64,000 nucleotides of DNA from Sphingomonas profundi (GTDB lineage: Bacteria > Pseudomonadota > Alphaproteobacteria > Sphingomonadales > Sphingomonadaceae). The DNA lies in contig NZ_CP046535.1 of assembly GCF_009739515.1 (NCBI RefSeq), positions 3,705,501-3,769,500 on the forward strand, in the 5' to 3' direction. How positions within the stretch are numbered: position 1 is the stretch's first letter; every line of letters begins with the position of its first letter. Positions 17,429-25,497 of the stretch are shown here, piece by piece. Position numbers and translations under genes: made by a program. Below the pieces are notes generated by a model. It saw only the letters and a list, made by a program, of their open reading frames with translations. It searched no databases and had not been told where the DNA came from.

Positions 17429-18904
17429 TCATGTCTCGCGCATCGGCGGCGCGGTCTCCGGAATGCCCGCCTTCGGGATGTAGACCGTCTTGGCCTGCGT
17501 GAACTCGATCAGGCCGGCCAGCCCGCCCTCCACGCCGATGCCCGATTGCTTGGCGCCGCCCGCCGGGCTCATCGGCGTCAGCGTGAAGATCTGGTTGATC
17601 CACACGGTGCCGCACTCCAGCCGCCCGGCGATCTCGGTGGCGCGCGCGATGTCCCGCGTCCAGATCGAGGCGGTGAGCCCGTAGCTGGTGGCGTTGGCCC
17701 GCGCGATCGCCTCCTCGACGTCGTGGAAGCGAAGCATCGGCAGGATCGGGCCGAATGCCTCCTCGGCGACGACGCGGGACTCGTCGGGCGGGTTGTCGAC
17801 GATGGTGAGCGGCACGAAGAAGCCACCGCCCGCCGGCGCGTCCGCCCCCTTCAGCACGGCAAGGCCGTCGCGTTCGGCCGCATCCAGCAACGCGCGCACG
17901 CGGGCGAACTGGCGTTCGTTCTGGATCGGGCCGAACATCGTGCCGGGCTCGGCCCCGTCGCCGAGCTTCGCGCCCCGCGCCATCGCGTGCAGCCGGTCGC
18001 GGAGCGCGTCGTAGACGGCATCCTGGACGAACAACCGCTTCGTCGCCGCGCATATCTGCGCCGAATTGTAGAAGGCGCCGAAGAATATCTGCTCGGCTAT
18101 CGCATCGACATCGACGTCGTCGAGCACGATCGCCGGATCGTTGCCGCCGAGTTCGAGCGTCACGCGCTTCAGGTCGCGCGCGGCGGTCTCCATCACGCGC
18201 TTGCCCGTGGCGGTCGAGCCGGTGAAGCTGATCTTGCGGAAGCCGGGATGCGCCGTCATCGCCGGGCCGAGCGCATCGCCGCCCGACACGATGTTGAGCA
18301 CGCCCAGCGGGAACACGCCGCGCAGCAGCTCCCCCATCTTCAGCGTCGCCAGCGGCGTGAACGGCGACGGCTTGATGACCACGGTATTGCCGGCGATCAG
18401 CGGCGGGCCGATCTTCCAGCTGGCCTGCGCGATCGGGAAGTTCCACGGCACGATGCCGCAGACCGCGCCGAGCGGTTCGTGCCGCACCTCGATCCGGCGC
18501 TCGGGCGTGTCCTCGATCACGTCGATCGGCAGGCGCAGGTCGGCGCTGGCGCGCAGCCAGTACGCCGCGCCCGCGATCTCCTCGCGCGCGAAGGCGGTCG
18601 GCCGGCCCTGCTCGCGCGTGAACAGCACGGCAAGCTCGTCGAGATGCGCCTGAATGATGTCGGCCGCGCGCACGAGGCAGCCGCCGCGCTCCTCCGGCGA
18701 GAGCGCCCGCCACGCCGGGAAGGCGGCGTTGGCCGCCGCTACCGCGCGGTCAAGCTGCGCCGCCGTGGCGTCGGGCGCCGTGGCGAAGGCCTGCCCGGTG
18801 GCCGGATTGACCACCGGCAGCGTCGCCTCGCCTTTAACGAGTTCGCCGTCGATCAGCATCCGATAGTTCGCCGCGAAATCGATCATGCGCGCATCCCCGT
18901 TCAC
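17429..18904 (-). CDS. Aldehyde dehydrogenase (NAD(P)-dependent)
   Basis: ALDH-superfamily enzyme of about 491 residues. Visible are VPWNFP, the cofactor loop FTGSTATGK, the general base Glu in LELGGND and the catalytic Cys in NSAQICAATKRL. GTG at 18904 overlaps the TGA of the PQQ dehydrogenase gene (GTGA), whereas ATG at 18886 has GGGGA 9 bases upstream and may be the real start. It probably oxidises the aldehyde formed by the neighbouring PQQ alcohol dehydrogenase to an acid. Confidence 0.88.
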   Translation of the reverse strand: MNGDARMIDFAANYRMLIDGELVKGEATLPVVNPATGQAFATAPDATAAQLDRAVAAANAAFPAWRALSPEERGGCLVRAADIIQAHLDELAVLFTREQGRPTAFAREEIAGAAYWLRASADLRLPIDVIEDTPERRIEVRHEPLGAVCGIVPWNFPIAQASWKIGPPLIAGNTVVIKPSPFTPLATLKMGELLRGVFPLGVLNIVSGGDALGPAMTAHPGFRKISFTGSTATGKRVMETAARDLKRVTLELGGNDPAIVLDDVDVDAIAEQIFFGAFYNSAQICAATKRLFVQDAVYDALRDRLHAMARGAKLGDGAEPGTMFGPIQNERQFARVRALLDAAERDGLAVLKGADAPAGGGFFVPLTIVDNPPDESRVVAEEAFGPILPMLRFHDVEEAIARANATSYGLTASIWTRDIARATEIAGRLECGTVWINQIFTLTPMSPAGGAKQSGIGVEGGLAGLIEFTQAKTVYIPKAGIPETAPPMRET

Positions 18905-21027
18905 AGGCCCACCCCGGTAGAGGCCGGGCGCGGCTTGACCGGCGCGGTCTCGTCGCGCTTCGCCAGCTGGGCCTGCGCGATCACATAGGCGCGGATCGCG
19001 GTCACGCGATCGCGGCTCAGCACCGGCGCGAAGCTCGCCATGCCGTTCTCGGTCAGGGCGCCCTTCAGCAGCACCTCGTACCAGCCGTCATTGCCCAGCA
19101 GACCACTGTGGCGCAGGTCGGGCACCACCCCGCCGCTGATCGCATTCACGCCGTGGCAGCGGCTGCAATAGGCGAAATAGTCATGCTCGCCCGAAGCGAC
19201 CTGCGCGCCGGGCTGCGTCGCCGCCGGCGGATCGAGCGGCGGGAGCGAGACTGCGGGCGCCGGCGGCAGCTTGGCCGCCCCGCCCAGCCTGAAGATCAGC
19301 AGGCGGTTCGGGCCGATCGCACCCGCCCGCGCACCGCCGACCATGGCCAGGCTGCCGCCCCATCCCGCCATGACCGCGACATACTGCACGCCGCCGATCG
19401 CATAGCTGATCGGCGCGGCGACGATGCCGGTCTGCGCGTCGAACGACCATAGCCGCTTGCCGCTGGCCGCGGCATAGGCCGCGAACTGCCCCTGCGCGTC
19501 GCCCTGGAACACCAGGCCGCCGGCCGTGGAAAGAACCCCGCCATTCACCGGAACGGGATGCGGCACGCGCCACCGCTCCTTGCCGGCGATCGGATCCCAG
19601 GCGGCGAGCCAACCCTTGGGCTCAAGCCCGGCCGGCGGCGTGACCAGCGCGTAGTCCGCGCCGAGATTGAGCTTCTGCGGGCCGATCGCCTGCTGCTTGG
19701 CATCGACATAGGTGACGGGCAGCTGCTGGACGGGGATGTAGACCAGCCCCGTCTTCGGGCTGAACGACATAGGCTGCCAATTGTGCGCGCCCAGACCGCT
19801 CGGTGCCGTAAGGAACGGCTTGCCCGTCGCCCAGTAGCGCGCGCCCGGCACTTCGACCGGCCGGCCGGTCTTCAGGTCGACGCCCGTCGCCCAGGTCATC
19901 GGCACGAACGGCTTGGCCGAGAGCAGTTCGCCGGTCTTCCGGTCGAGCACGTAGAAGAAGCCGTTCTTCGGCGCCTGCATCAGCACCTGCCGCACCCGTC
20001 CGCCGATCGCGAGGTCGGCCAGCACGATGTGCTGCGTCGCCGTGAAATCCCAGCTGTCGCCCGGCGTCGTCTGATAGTGCCAGACATATTCTCCCGTCTC
20101 TGGCCTGAGCGCCACGATCGAGGACAGGAACAGGTTGTCGCCGCGCCCGGCGCTGCGGATCGCCTGGTTGTACGGGCCGCCGTTGCCCGTGCCGATGTAG
20201 AGCAGATCCAGCTTCGGATCGTAGGCCATCGCATCCCACACGGTGCCGCCGCCGCCGAGCCGCCAGTAGCGATCCCCGAACCACGTGTTGCGCGCATGCG
20301 CGGCGAGCGCGTCGTCCGACGCGGCGCCGTCGCGCCGGGCGGGATCGCCGGGCACCGTGTAGAAGCGCCAGGCGAGCGCGCCCGTTTCCGCATCATAGGC
20401 GGAGACGTAGCCGCGGACGCCCAGATCGGCCCCGCCATTGCCGATGATGACCTTGCCGCGGATGATGCGCGGCGCACCGGTGATGGTGTACGGCCGGCTC
20501 GCGTCGGTGGTCCTGACCTGCCACCGCAACGCGCCCGTCCTCGCGTCGAGCGCGATCAGCCGGCCGTCGAGCGCGCCGACATAGATCCGGCCGCGCCACG
20601 CCGCCACGCCCCGGTTGACCGGACCGCAACATGCATTGACCATCGATGTCCTGACGCCGGGATCGTAGCTCCACAGCTCGCGCCCGGTGGTCGCGTCGAT
20701 CGCCTTCACGATGCTCCAGTCGGTGGCGACGTAGATCACGCCGTCCACCACGAGCGGCGTCGCTTCCTGCCCCATCTGGGTCGGGACGTCGGTGCTCGCC
20801 ACGAGCCCCAGCCTGCCGACGTTCGTCGCATCGATCGTCGCCAGCGGGCTGAAGCGCTGCTCGTCATAGGTGCGGCCCGTGGTCATCCACTGATCGGGAT
20901 CGGGCGCGTCGGTTTCCAGCCGCGCCTCGACCACGCCGGCCGGCCCGGTGGGCGTGCCGCCGCCGCTGCCGGCGAGGGCGAGCGCGATCAGCGGCGCGGC
21001 GATCCGCTTGGCGATAAGGCTGTTCAG
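18901..21027 (-). CDS. PQQ-dependent quinohaemoprotein alcohol dehydrogenase, probable CTG start
   Basis: Periplasmic type II alcohol dehydrogenase: an eight-bladed PQQ propeller followed by cytochrome c. Visible are the vicinal disulfide NACCGPVNRG near PQQ, repeated W-motif blades, and a C-terminal haem site CSRCH. The first usual start is GTG at 20934, which would leave no export signal. The same frame stays open upstream and encodes a basic n-region (IAKR) and hydrophobic core (AAPLIALALAG), but contains no ATG, GTG or TTG there. CTG at 21027, 8 bases after GGGAG and 16 bases after the receptor stop, gives a complete signal peptide and about 708 residues. I annotate this start as probable. 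Confidence 0.82.
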   Translation of the reverse strand: MNSLIAKRIAAPLIALALAGSGGGTPTGPAGVVEARLETDAPDPDQWMTTGRTYDEQRFSPLATIDATNVGRLGLVASTDVPTQMGQEATPLVVDGVIYVATDWSIVKAIDATTGRELWSYDPGVRTSMVNACCGPVNRGVAAWRGRIYVGALDGRLIALDARTGALRWQVRTTDASRPYTITGAPRIIRGKVIIGNGGADLGVRGYVSAYDAETGALAWRFYTVPGDPARRDGAASDDALAAHARNTWFGDRYWRLGGGGTVWDAMAYDPKLDLLYIGTGNGGPYNQAIRSAGRGDNLFLSSIVALRPETGEYVWHYQTTPGDSWDFTATQHIVLADLAIGGRVRQVLMQAPKNGFFYVLDRKTGELLSAKPFVPMTWATGVDLKTGRPVEVPGARYWATGKPFLTAPSGLGAHNWQPMSFSPKTGLVYIPVQQLPVTYVDAKQQAIGPQKLNLGADYALVTPPAGLEPKGWLAAWDPIAGKERWRVPHPVPVNGGVLSTAGGLVFQGDAQGQFAAYAAASGKRLWSFDAQTGIVAAPISYAIGGVQYVAVMAGWGGSLAMVGGARAGAIGPNRLLIFRLGGAAKLPPAPAVSLPPLDPPAATQPGAQVASGEHDYFAYCSRCHGVNAISGGVVPDLRHSGLLGNDGWYEVLLKGALTENGMASFAPVLSRDRVTAIRAYVIAQAQLAKRDETAPVKPRPASTGVGL

Positions 21028-21043
21028 GATCGCTGCGCTCCCG

Positions 21044-23287
21044 TCAGTATTTCACGTCCAGCGCGACGCCGAACGTGGCGGGGGCCGCCGATGCGTGGGT
21101 ATCGCCGCCGGAGCTGATGCGGTTGGTATAATATTGCTTGTCGAAGATGTTGCGACCGAAGACGCGCACGCCGAAATGCTCGTTGCTGGACAGCCAGCCC
21201 AGCTGGGCGTTGAAGACGCCATATGCCGGCTGCTTCAGGCGTTGCCCGGCCTCATACGGAAATCTGGAGCTGTGGAAGTAATTGCCGGTCGCGGTGAAGC
21301 GGCCGACGCTCGTTTCCAGCTCGTACCGCGCGCCGAGCGTGAACGAGAGGGTGGGCGAACGGATCATGCGGAAGCCGCTGGCATCGATCGGGCAGTTGAT
21401 GTTGCCGCCGGTCCGCGGCCCCGGCAGCAGCGCGGGCGGCGGGCCGCAGGTGGCGGGGATCGCGAAGGTGCCGGGCGCGTTCGGAAAGCGGTCGTAGCGG
21501 CCGTGCAGATACTCCGCACCGACGTCGAACTGCAGGCCACGCGTGGGCAGCACGCTGATGTCGGCATCGACGCCCTTCACCGTCGCCTTGGCGGCATTGA
21601 CCAGCGTGGACGCGGTGAGGCCGGCGGATGAGAGCTGGATGTCCTTGTACTTGTACAGGAATGGCGACACGTTCAGCCGCAGCCGCCGGTCGAGAAATTC
21701 GGACTTCACGCCGACCTCGAACGCGTCGAGCACCTCCGGCCGCGCGGCGGGATCGTTGACCGCGAGCAGGTTGAAGATACCGCTCTTGAAGCCGCGATTG
21801 TAGCTGGCGAAGACCATGACGTCATCGTTGAAGTGATGGTCGATCGCGGCGCGCCACGTCACCTTGTCGAAGTTGATCTTGTGATCGGGGTTCGGAATGG
21901 TCAGCCCGAACACCGGCAGCACCGTCTCGGACGCGACGCGCCGGCGATCGTCGGTGTAGCGCAGTCCGCCCGTCACGTTGGTGCGATCGTCGAGCGGCAC
22001 CGTCACCTGCGCGTAGCCGGCGAGCGAGCGCGTGCGCTGCCGCGCCGGCAGGTCGACACGCCCGCCGGCGGAGGCCACGGCCGCGCCGACCAGCGTGAAA
22101 TGCTCCATGTCCGTCTTCGCGTTCAGGTAGAAGCCGCCCACGATCCACGTGATCTTGCTGCCCGGCAGCGACTGGAGCTGAAGCTCCTGCGTGAACTGCT
22201 TGTCGTGGACGGTGAAGAAGACGTCCGCGATCGCGGTGGGCCCGCGATCATTGTCGAACTGGTCCTTCAGGTTGCTGAAGCGGTATGCCGTCGTGCTGAC
22301 CAGCTGGGCGAAGCCGAGATCCTGCTGGATGCGGCCCATGCCGCCGCCGGTGGAATTCTCGTCGAGCGGTTGCAGGCTGAGCTCGACATCGTAGAAGTCG
22401 CTCAGCCCACGATTGCCGCCGATGCCGATCGCGCCCTCGTCCACCGCGCCGGCCGAGCTCGAGTCCTTGCGCTTTGAATAGTCGCCGCCCAGCAGGATTT
22501 CGGTCGTGTCGGTGAGATTGACCAGCAGCTTGGAGCGGAAGGCATATTCATAGCCTTTGTAAACGTCCTTACCGTTGAAGACGTTCTTGCCCCAGCCATC
22601 GCGCTGATCGCTGCCGTAGGCGGATGCGTTGAACGCGATCTTCGAGCTTAGCGGCGCAGTGACATACGCTTCGCCGCCGATCGTGTCGTAGCTGCCATAG
22701 TTCACGCTGGCGAAGGCCGACGGCGTGAACGACGGCGTCTTGGTGATGATGTTGATGAGGCCGCCGGTGGCGTTGCGGCCGAACAGCGTGCCTTGCGGCC
22801 CCTTCAGCACCTCGATCCGCTCGACATTGGCGAGCGAGGAGAAGGCGGCGGGCAGGCTGGAGATCGGAACGCCGTCGATATAGGTGGCGATGCTGCCCTC
22901 GTCGCCGAAGCCGGTATTCTGCGTGCCGACGCCGCGCAGGTAAATCGCCGGACCGATGCCGGAATCGGCGAAGATCAGCCCCGGCGTCACGATCTGCAGG
23001 TCGGACGTGTCGACGACGCCCTTCTGCGCCGCGATGTCGCCTGTGATCGCGCTCACGGTAAGCGGCGTGTCCTGCAGCTTCTCGCCGCGCCGCTGGGCCG
23101 TGACGACGATATCGGCCAGGCCGGTCTCGGATCCCGCCTCCGCGGTCGCGGGTGGCGCCGCGTCCTGCGCCTGCGCGCTGGGCGCCCCGCCCGACTGGGT
23201 CTGCGCCGCGGCGGGCGAAGCCGCCAGCGCGAGCGCGAGCGCGGAACCGCCCGCCAGATGCCACCGCCGACCGACCGAATGCGTCAT
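21044..23287 (-). CDS. TonB-dependent outer-membrane receptor
   Basis: Outer-membrane active transporter of 747 residues. A signal peptide of about 28 residues ends at ASPAAAQ. A TonB-box-like ADIVVTAQRR opens the plug domain (VERIEVLKGPQGTLFGRNATGG), and the beta-barrel ends in an aromatic residue (ALDVKY). The frame could start at 23344, but ATG 23287 begins the signal peptide and follows GGGGGAG. It resembles the sphingomonad receptors found beside degradation genes and probably imports the pathway substrate. First gene of the receptor-PQQ-ALDH-P450-GntR operon; its promoter carries both shared elements described at 23336-23392. Confidence 0.92.
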   Translation of the reverse strand: MTHSVGRRWHLAGGSALALALAASPAAAQTQSGGAPSAQAQDAAPPATAEAGSETGLADIVVTAQRRGEKLQDTPLTVSAITGDIAAQKGVVDTSDLQIVTPGLIFADSGIGPAIYLRGVGTQNTGFGDEGSIATYIDGVPISSLPAAFSSLANVERIEVLKGPQGTLFGRNATGGLINIITKTPSFTPSAFASVNYGSYDTIGGEAYVTAPLSSKIAFNASAYGSDQRDGWGKNVFNGKDVYKGYEYAFRSKLLVNLTDTTEILLGGDYSKRKDSSSAGAVDEGAIGIGGNRGLSDFYDVELSLQPLDENSTGGGMGRIQQDLGFAQLVSTTAYRFSNLKDQFDNDRGPTAIADVFFTVHDKQFTQELQLQSLPGSKITWIVGGFYLNAKTDMEHFTLVGAAVASAGGRVDLPARQRTRSLAGYAQVTVPLDDRTNVTGGLRYTDDRRRVASETVLPVFGLTIPNPDHKINFDKVTWRAAIDHHFNDDVMVFASYNRGFKSGIFNLLAVNDPAARPEVLDAFEVGVKSEFLDRRLRLNVSPFLYKYKDIQLSSAGLTASTLVNAAKATVKGVDADISVLPTRGLQFDVGAEYLHGRYDRFPNAPGTFAIPATCGPPPALLPGPRTGGNINCPIDASGFRMIRSPTLSFTLGARYELETSVGRFTATGNYFHSSRFPYEAGQRLKQPAYGVFNAQLGWLSSNEHFGVRVFGRNIFDKQYYTNRISSGGDTHASAAPATFGVALDVKY

Positions 23288-23335
23288 GCGTTCTCCCCCT
23301 GGAAATGCGACGCGGTTCTTCTGCCCGTCACACCG

Positions 23336-23345
23336 TGTATGCATA
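23336..23345. promoter_or_regulatory. TGTATGC element 1 (TGTATGCATA)
   Basis: About 50-60 bases upstream of the TonB receptor start. Similar elements lie at 25061, 25463 and 36813. The core TATGCATA is a perfect palindrome here. Candidate operator of the GntR regulator encoded at the end of this operon. Confidence 0.5.
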
Positions 23346-23354
23346 AAGTAAGCT
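23343..23354 (-). promoter_or_regulatory. Shared AGCTTACnTTAT promoter element, copy 2
   Basis: ATAAAGTAAGCT on the plus strand, matching 13094-13105 at 11 of 12 bases. It overlaps the 3' end of the TGTATGCATA element. A second, 10-base identity (ATGGTAAGCT) at 23383-23392 matches 13185-13194. Confidence 0.45.
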
Positions 23355-23392
23355 ACCGTGCGAAGTCAACGGATCCTCGCACATGGTAAGCT

Positions 23393-24307
23393 TCAGACGT
23401 GCGCGGCCACATAGGTTGCGATGTCGTCGAGCGCGGCGGCGCCGCCATCGAACATGCCGACCAGCGTGAGGAAGCCGTGGATCTGGCCGGAATAGCGCCG
23501 GCAGATCACCGGCACGCCCGCGCGAAGCAGCGCCGCGCCGTAAGCCTCGCCCTCGTCGCGCAGCACATCGTTCTCCGCCGTCAGCACGAAGGCCGGCGGA
23601 AGCCCCGCCAGCGACTCGGCGCGCAGTGGCGACGCGCGCGGATCGTTGCGGGCCGCCGCGTCCGCATAATGCCGCCAGAACCAGGCCATCAGGTCGGGCG
23701 TGAGCAGCAGATCCTCGCCGAAGGCGGCGTATGAGGCGGTGTCCATCGCGGCGTCGGTCACGGGGTAAGCGAGGATCTGGAATGTCGGTGCCATCCCCGC
23801 GTCACGCGCAAGACGGGCGGCGACGGCGACCAGATTGGCGCCCGCGCTGTCGCCGATCAGCCCGACCGGCGGTTCGCCGCCGAACAGCCGCTGGCGCGCC
23901 GCGATCAGCCACGTCAGCGCCGCGACGGTGTCGTCGATCGCCGCCGGGAACGGATGCTCGGGCGCAAGGCGATAGTCGACCGACACGACCGCGCATGCCG
24001 TGCGCGCGGCGAGCACGCGGGCGAAACCGTCGCTGTCCTCGACGCTGCCAACCACCCAGCCGCCGCCGTGGCAGTAGAGCAGGCACGCGGCGACATCTCC
24101 TTCGGGCACGTAGAGGCGCACCGGCACCGCGAGCCCGGCGGCTTCCGCGACATGATCCTCGACGCGGGCGAGCGGCGGCGCCGCTATCGCGCGGCGCACC
24201 AGCCGCATCGCCGCGCGGGCCGCCTCCGGCGTTCCCTCGTTCATCGGCGGCAGCGCGGCTGCCCGCAGCGCGTCGAGGAAGGCGCGCGCCTTCGGCTCCA
24301 GGTTCAT
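23393..24307 (-). CDS. Alpha/beta hydrolase, HSL-type esterase/lipase
   Basis: Hydrolase of 304 residues with the HSL-family oxyanion motif HGGGWVVG, nucleophile GDSAG, acid residue region TAENDVLRDEG and catalytic His in GQIHGF. No signal peptide, so cytoplasmic. Its ATG overlaps the TGA of the upstream hydrolase gene by 4 bases. The two hydrolases form an operon running toward the TonB receptor gene, with 105 bases of promoter DNA between. It could hydrolyse an imported ester; substrate unknown. Confidence 0.88.
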   Translation of the reverse strand: MNLEPKARAFLDALRAAALPPMNEGTPEAARAAMRLVRRAIAAPPLARVEDHVAEAAGLAVPVRLYVPEGDVAACLLYCHGGGWVVGSVEDSDGFARVLAARTACAVVSVDYRLAPEHPFPAAIDDTVAALTWLIAARQRLFGGEPPVGLIGDSAGANLVAVAARLARDAGMAPTFQILAYPVTDAAMDTASYAAFGEDLLLTPDLMAWFWRHYADAAARNDPRASPLRAESLAGLPPAFVLTAENDVLRDEGEAYGAALLRAGVPVICRRYSGQIHGFLTLVGMFDGGAAALDDIATYVAAHV

Positions 24308-25029
24308 CGTCCGCTCTCCCCGCGTGCAATCGCCACCAGCAGCGCCGCCGTCTCTGCCGGATGCGAGATCATGCAGTCATGCGCGGCATCGAACGCCACA
24401 TGCCGCCAGGCCGCATCGGCGCGAAGACGCGCGGCGATCGCGCGGATCGTGGCCAGTGGCGGGTCGCCGGGCAGATCGCGGCACTCGACGTACCAGCGCT
24501 CGATCGTTGCCACCGCGCCAGATAGCGACACCTTCTCGGTCACGGTCCGCCGCGGCTGCGCGGTGAGCCGCCGGCGCAGCCACGCGATATCGGCCGGGTC
24601 GGTCACGCCGAAATCATAGCCTTCGGGAACGGGCACGTCGGCCGGCACGGCGGCGGCCAGCGCACCGAGTGCCGGATCGAGATCCGCGACGCTCTGCCCG
24701 TCATCGGGGACGAGCGCGTCGAGATAGACCAGCCGCGCGACGCGATGGGCGAGGCGATCGGCCGCGCCCGTCACCGCCATGCCGCCATAGCTGTGGCCGA
24801 CAAGGACAACGCCCGCCAGTTCCTCGCACTCGATGCAGGCGATCACATCCTCGATATGCGTCGCCAGCCCGATCGTGTCGCCGCGCAGGTGCGCGCGCTC
24901 GCCAAGCCCGGTCAGCGTGGGGGTGAACACCGCATGGCCCGCGATTGCGAGCAGCGGCCGCACATCGCGCCAGCACCAGCCGCCATGCAGCCCGCCATGC
25001 ACCAGGACGAAGGGAGACGGTGCGCCCAC
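24304..25029 (-). CDS. Alpha/beta hydrolase (EstC/salicylate-esterase-like)
   Basis: Hydrolase of 241 residues. N-terminal VLVHGGLHGGWCW oxyanion region, nucleophile GHSYGG and a C-terminal His in FDAAHDCM. The short length and HGxxHGxWCW start resemble plant methyl-salicylate esterases and bacterial EstC. It is divergent from the NIPSNAP gene across a 68-base spacer with a TGTATGC element, and translationally coupled to the second hydrolase. Confidence 0.85.
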   Translation of the reverse strand: MGAPSPFVLVHGGLHGGWCWRDVRPLLAIAGHAVFTPTLTGLGERAHLRGDTIGLATHIEDVIACIECEELAGVVLVGHSYGGMAVTGAADRLAHRVARLVYLDALVPDDGQSVADLDPALGALAAAVPADVPVPEGYDFGVTDPADIAWLRRRLTAQPRRTVTEKVSLSGAVATIERWYVECRDLPGDPPLATIRAIAARLRADAAWRHVAFDAAHDCMISHPAETAALLVAIARGESGR

Positions 25030-25060
25030 GCTTTGGCCCTTTCCCCTGCCACGATATGGA

Positions 25061-25070
25061 ATGTATGCAT
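25061..25070. promoter_or_regulatory. TGTATGC element 2 (ATGTATGCAT)
   Basis: In the 68-base divergent spacer between the hydrolase and NIPSNAP genes. ATG/CAT outer arms make a short dyad. Eight bases (TGTATGCA) identical to element 1. Confidence 0.5.
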
Positions 25071-25097
25071 CGAGCGCAACGATGCGCAGGGGGCGGG

Positions 25098-25448
25098 ATG
25101 ATCCACGAATATCGGACCTATCGGCTGAAGCCCGGTGCGCTCTCCACCTATCTCGCCGCCTTCGAGTCGATCGCGCTGCCGCTGATCCGGCGGCACATGG
25201 ACCTGATCGGCTTCTGGAGCGCGGATACCGGCCTGCTGAACCGGGTCCATCACCTCTGGGCGTTCGCCGACCACGCGGAACGCGCCACGCGCTTCGCTGC
25301 TTTGCGTGCCGAGCCGGACTATCAGCAGCGTTTCCTGCCGGTGGCGCTGCCGCTGATCGAGGACATGACCAGCCAGATCCTGCTGCCCGTATCGTTCGCG
25401 GCGGGCCTTCCGCTCGGCGCCATCGAGCCTCGACGCGGTGCCGGCTGA
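25098..25448 (+). CDS. NIPSNAP-family protein
   Basis: A 116-residue ferredoxin-like alpha+beta domain. It begins IHEYRTYRLKPG, has a central helix and ends in a long beta strand, the usual NIPSNAP layout. The family's role is poorly defined; members often accompany degradation operons and may be small enzymes or partners. ATG at 25098 follows GGGCGGG. It lies 49 bases before homogentisate dioxygenase on the same strand, but a TGTATGC element lies between, so the two may have separate promoters. Confidence 0.8.
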   Translation: MIHEYRTYRLKPGALSTYLAAFESIALPLIRRHMDLIGFWSADTGLLNRVHHLWAFADHAERATRFAALRAEPDYQQRFLPVALPLIEDMTSQILLPVSFAAGLPLGAIEPRRGAG

Positions 25449-25462
25449 TTGATCGTCAGCGG

Positions 25463-25474
25463 ATTGTATGCGAT
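25463..25474. promoter_or_regulatory. TGTATGC element 3 (ATTGTATGCGAT)
   Basis: Between the NIPSNAP stop and the homogentisate dioxygenase start, 24 bases upstream of its ATG. Best preserved outer arms: ATTG and CGAT. Confidence 0.45.
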
Positions 25475-25497
25475 GCGCGGCCTGGGAGGGCCTTCAC

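Noticed and set aside
23383-23392. ATGGTAAGCT as a transcription start signal for a plus-strand gene
   Set aside because: No plus-strand gene follows; the element is next to the hydrolase stop codon, so I treat it only as a shared element upstream of the receptor.
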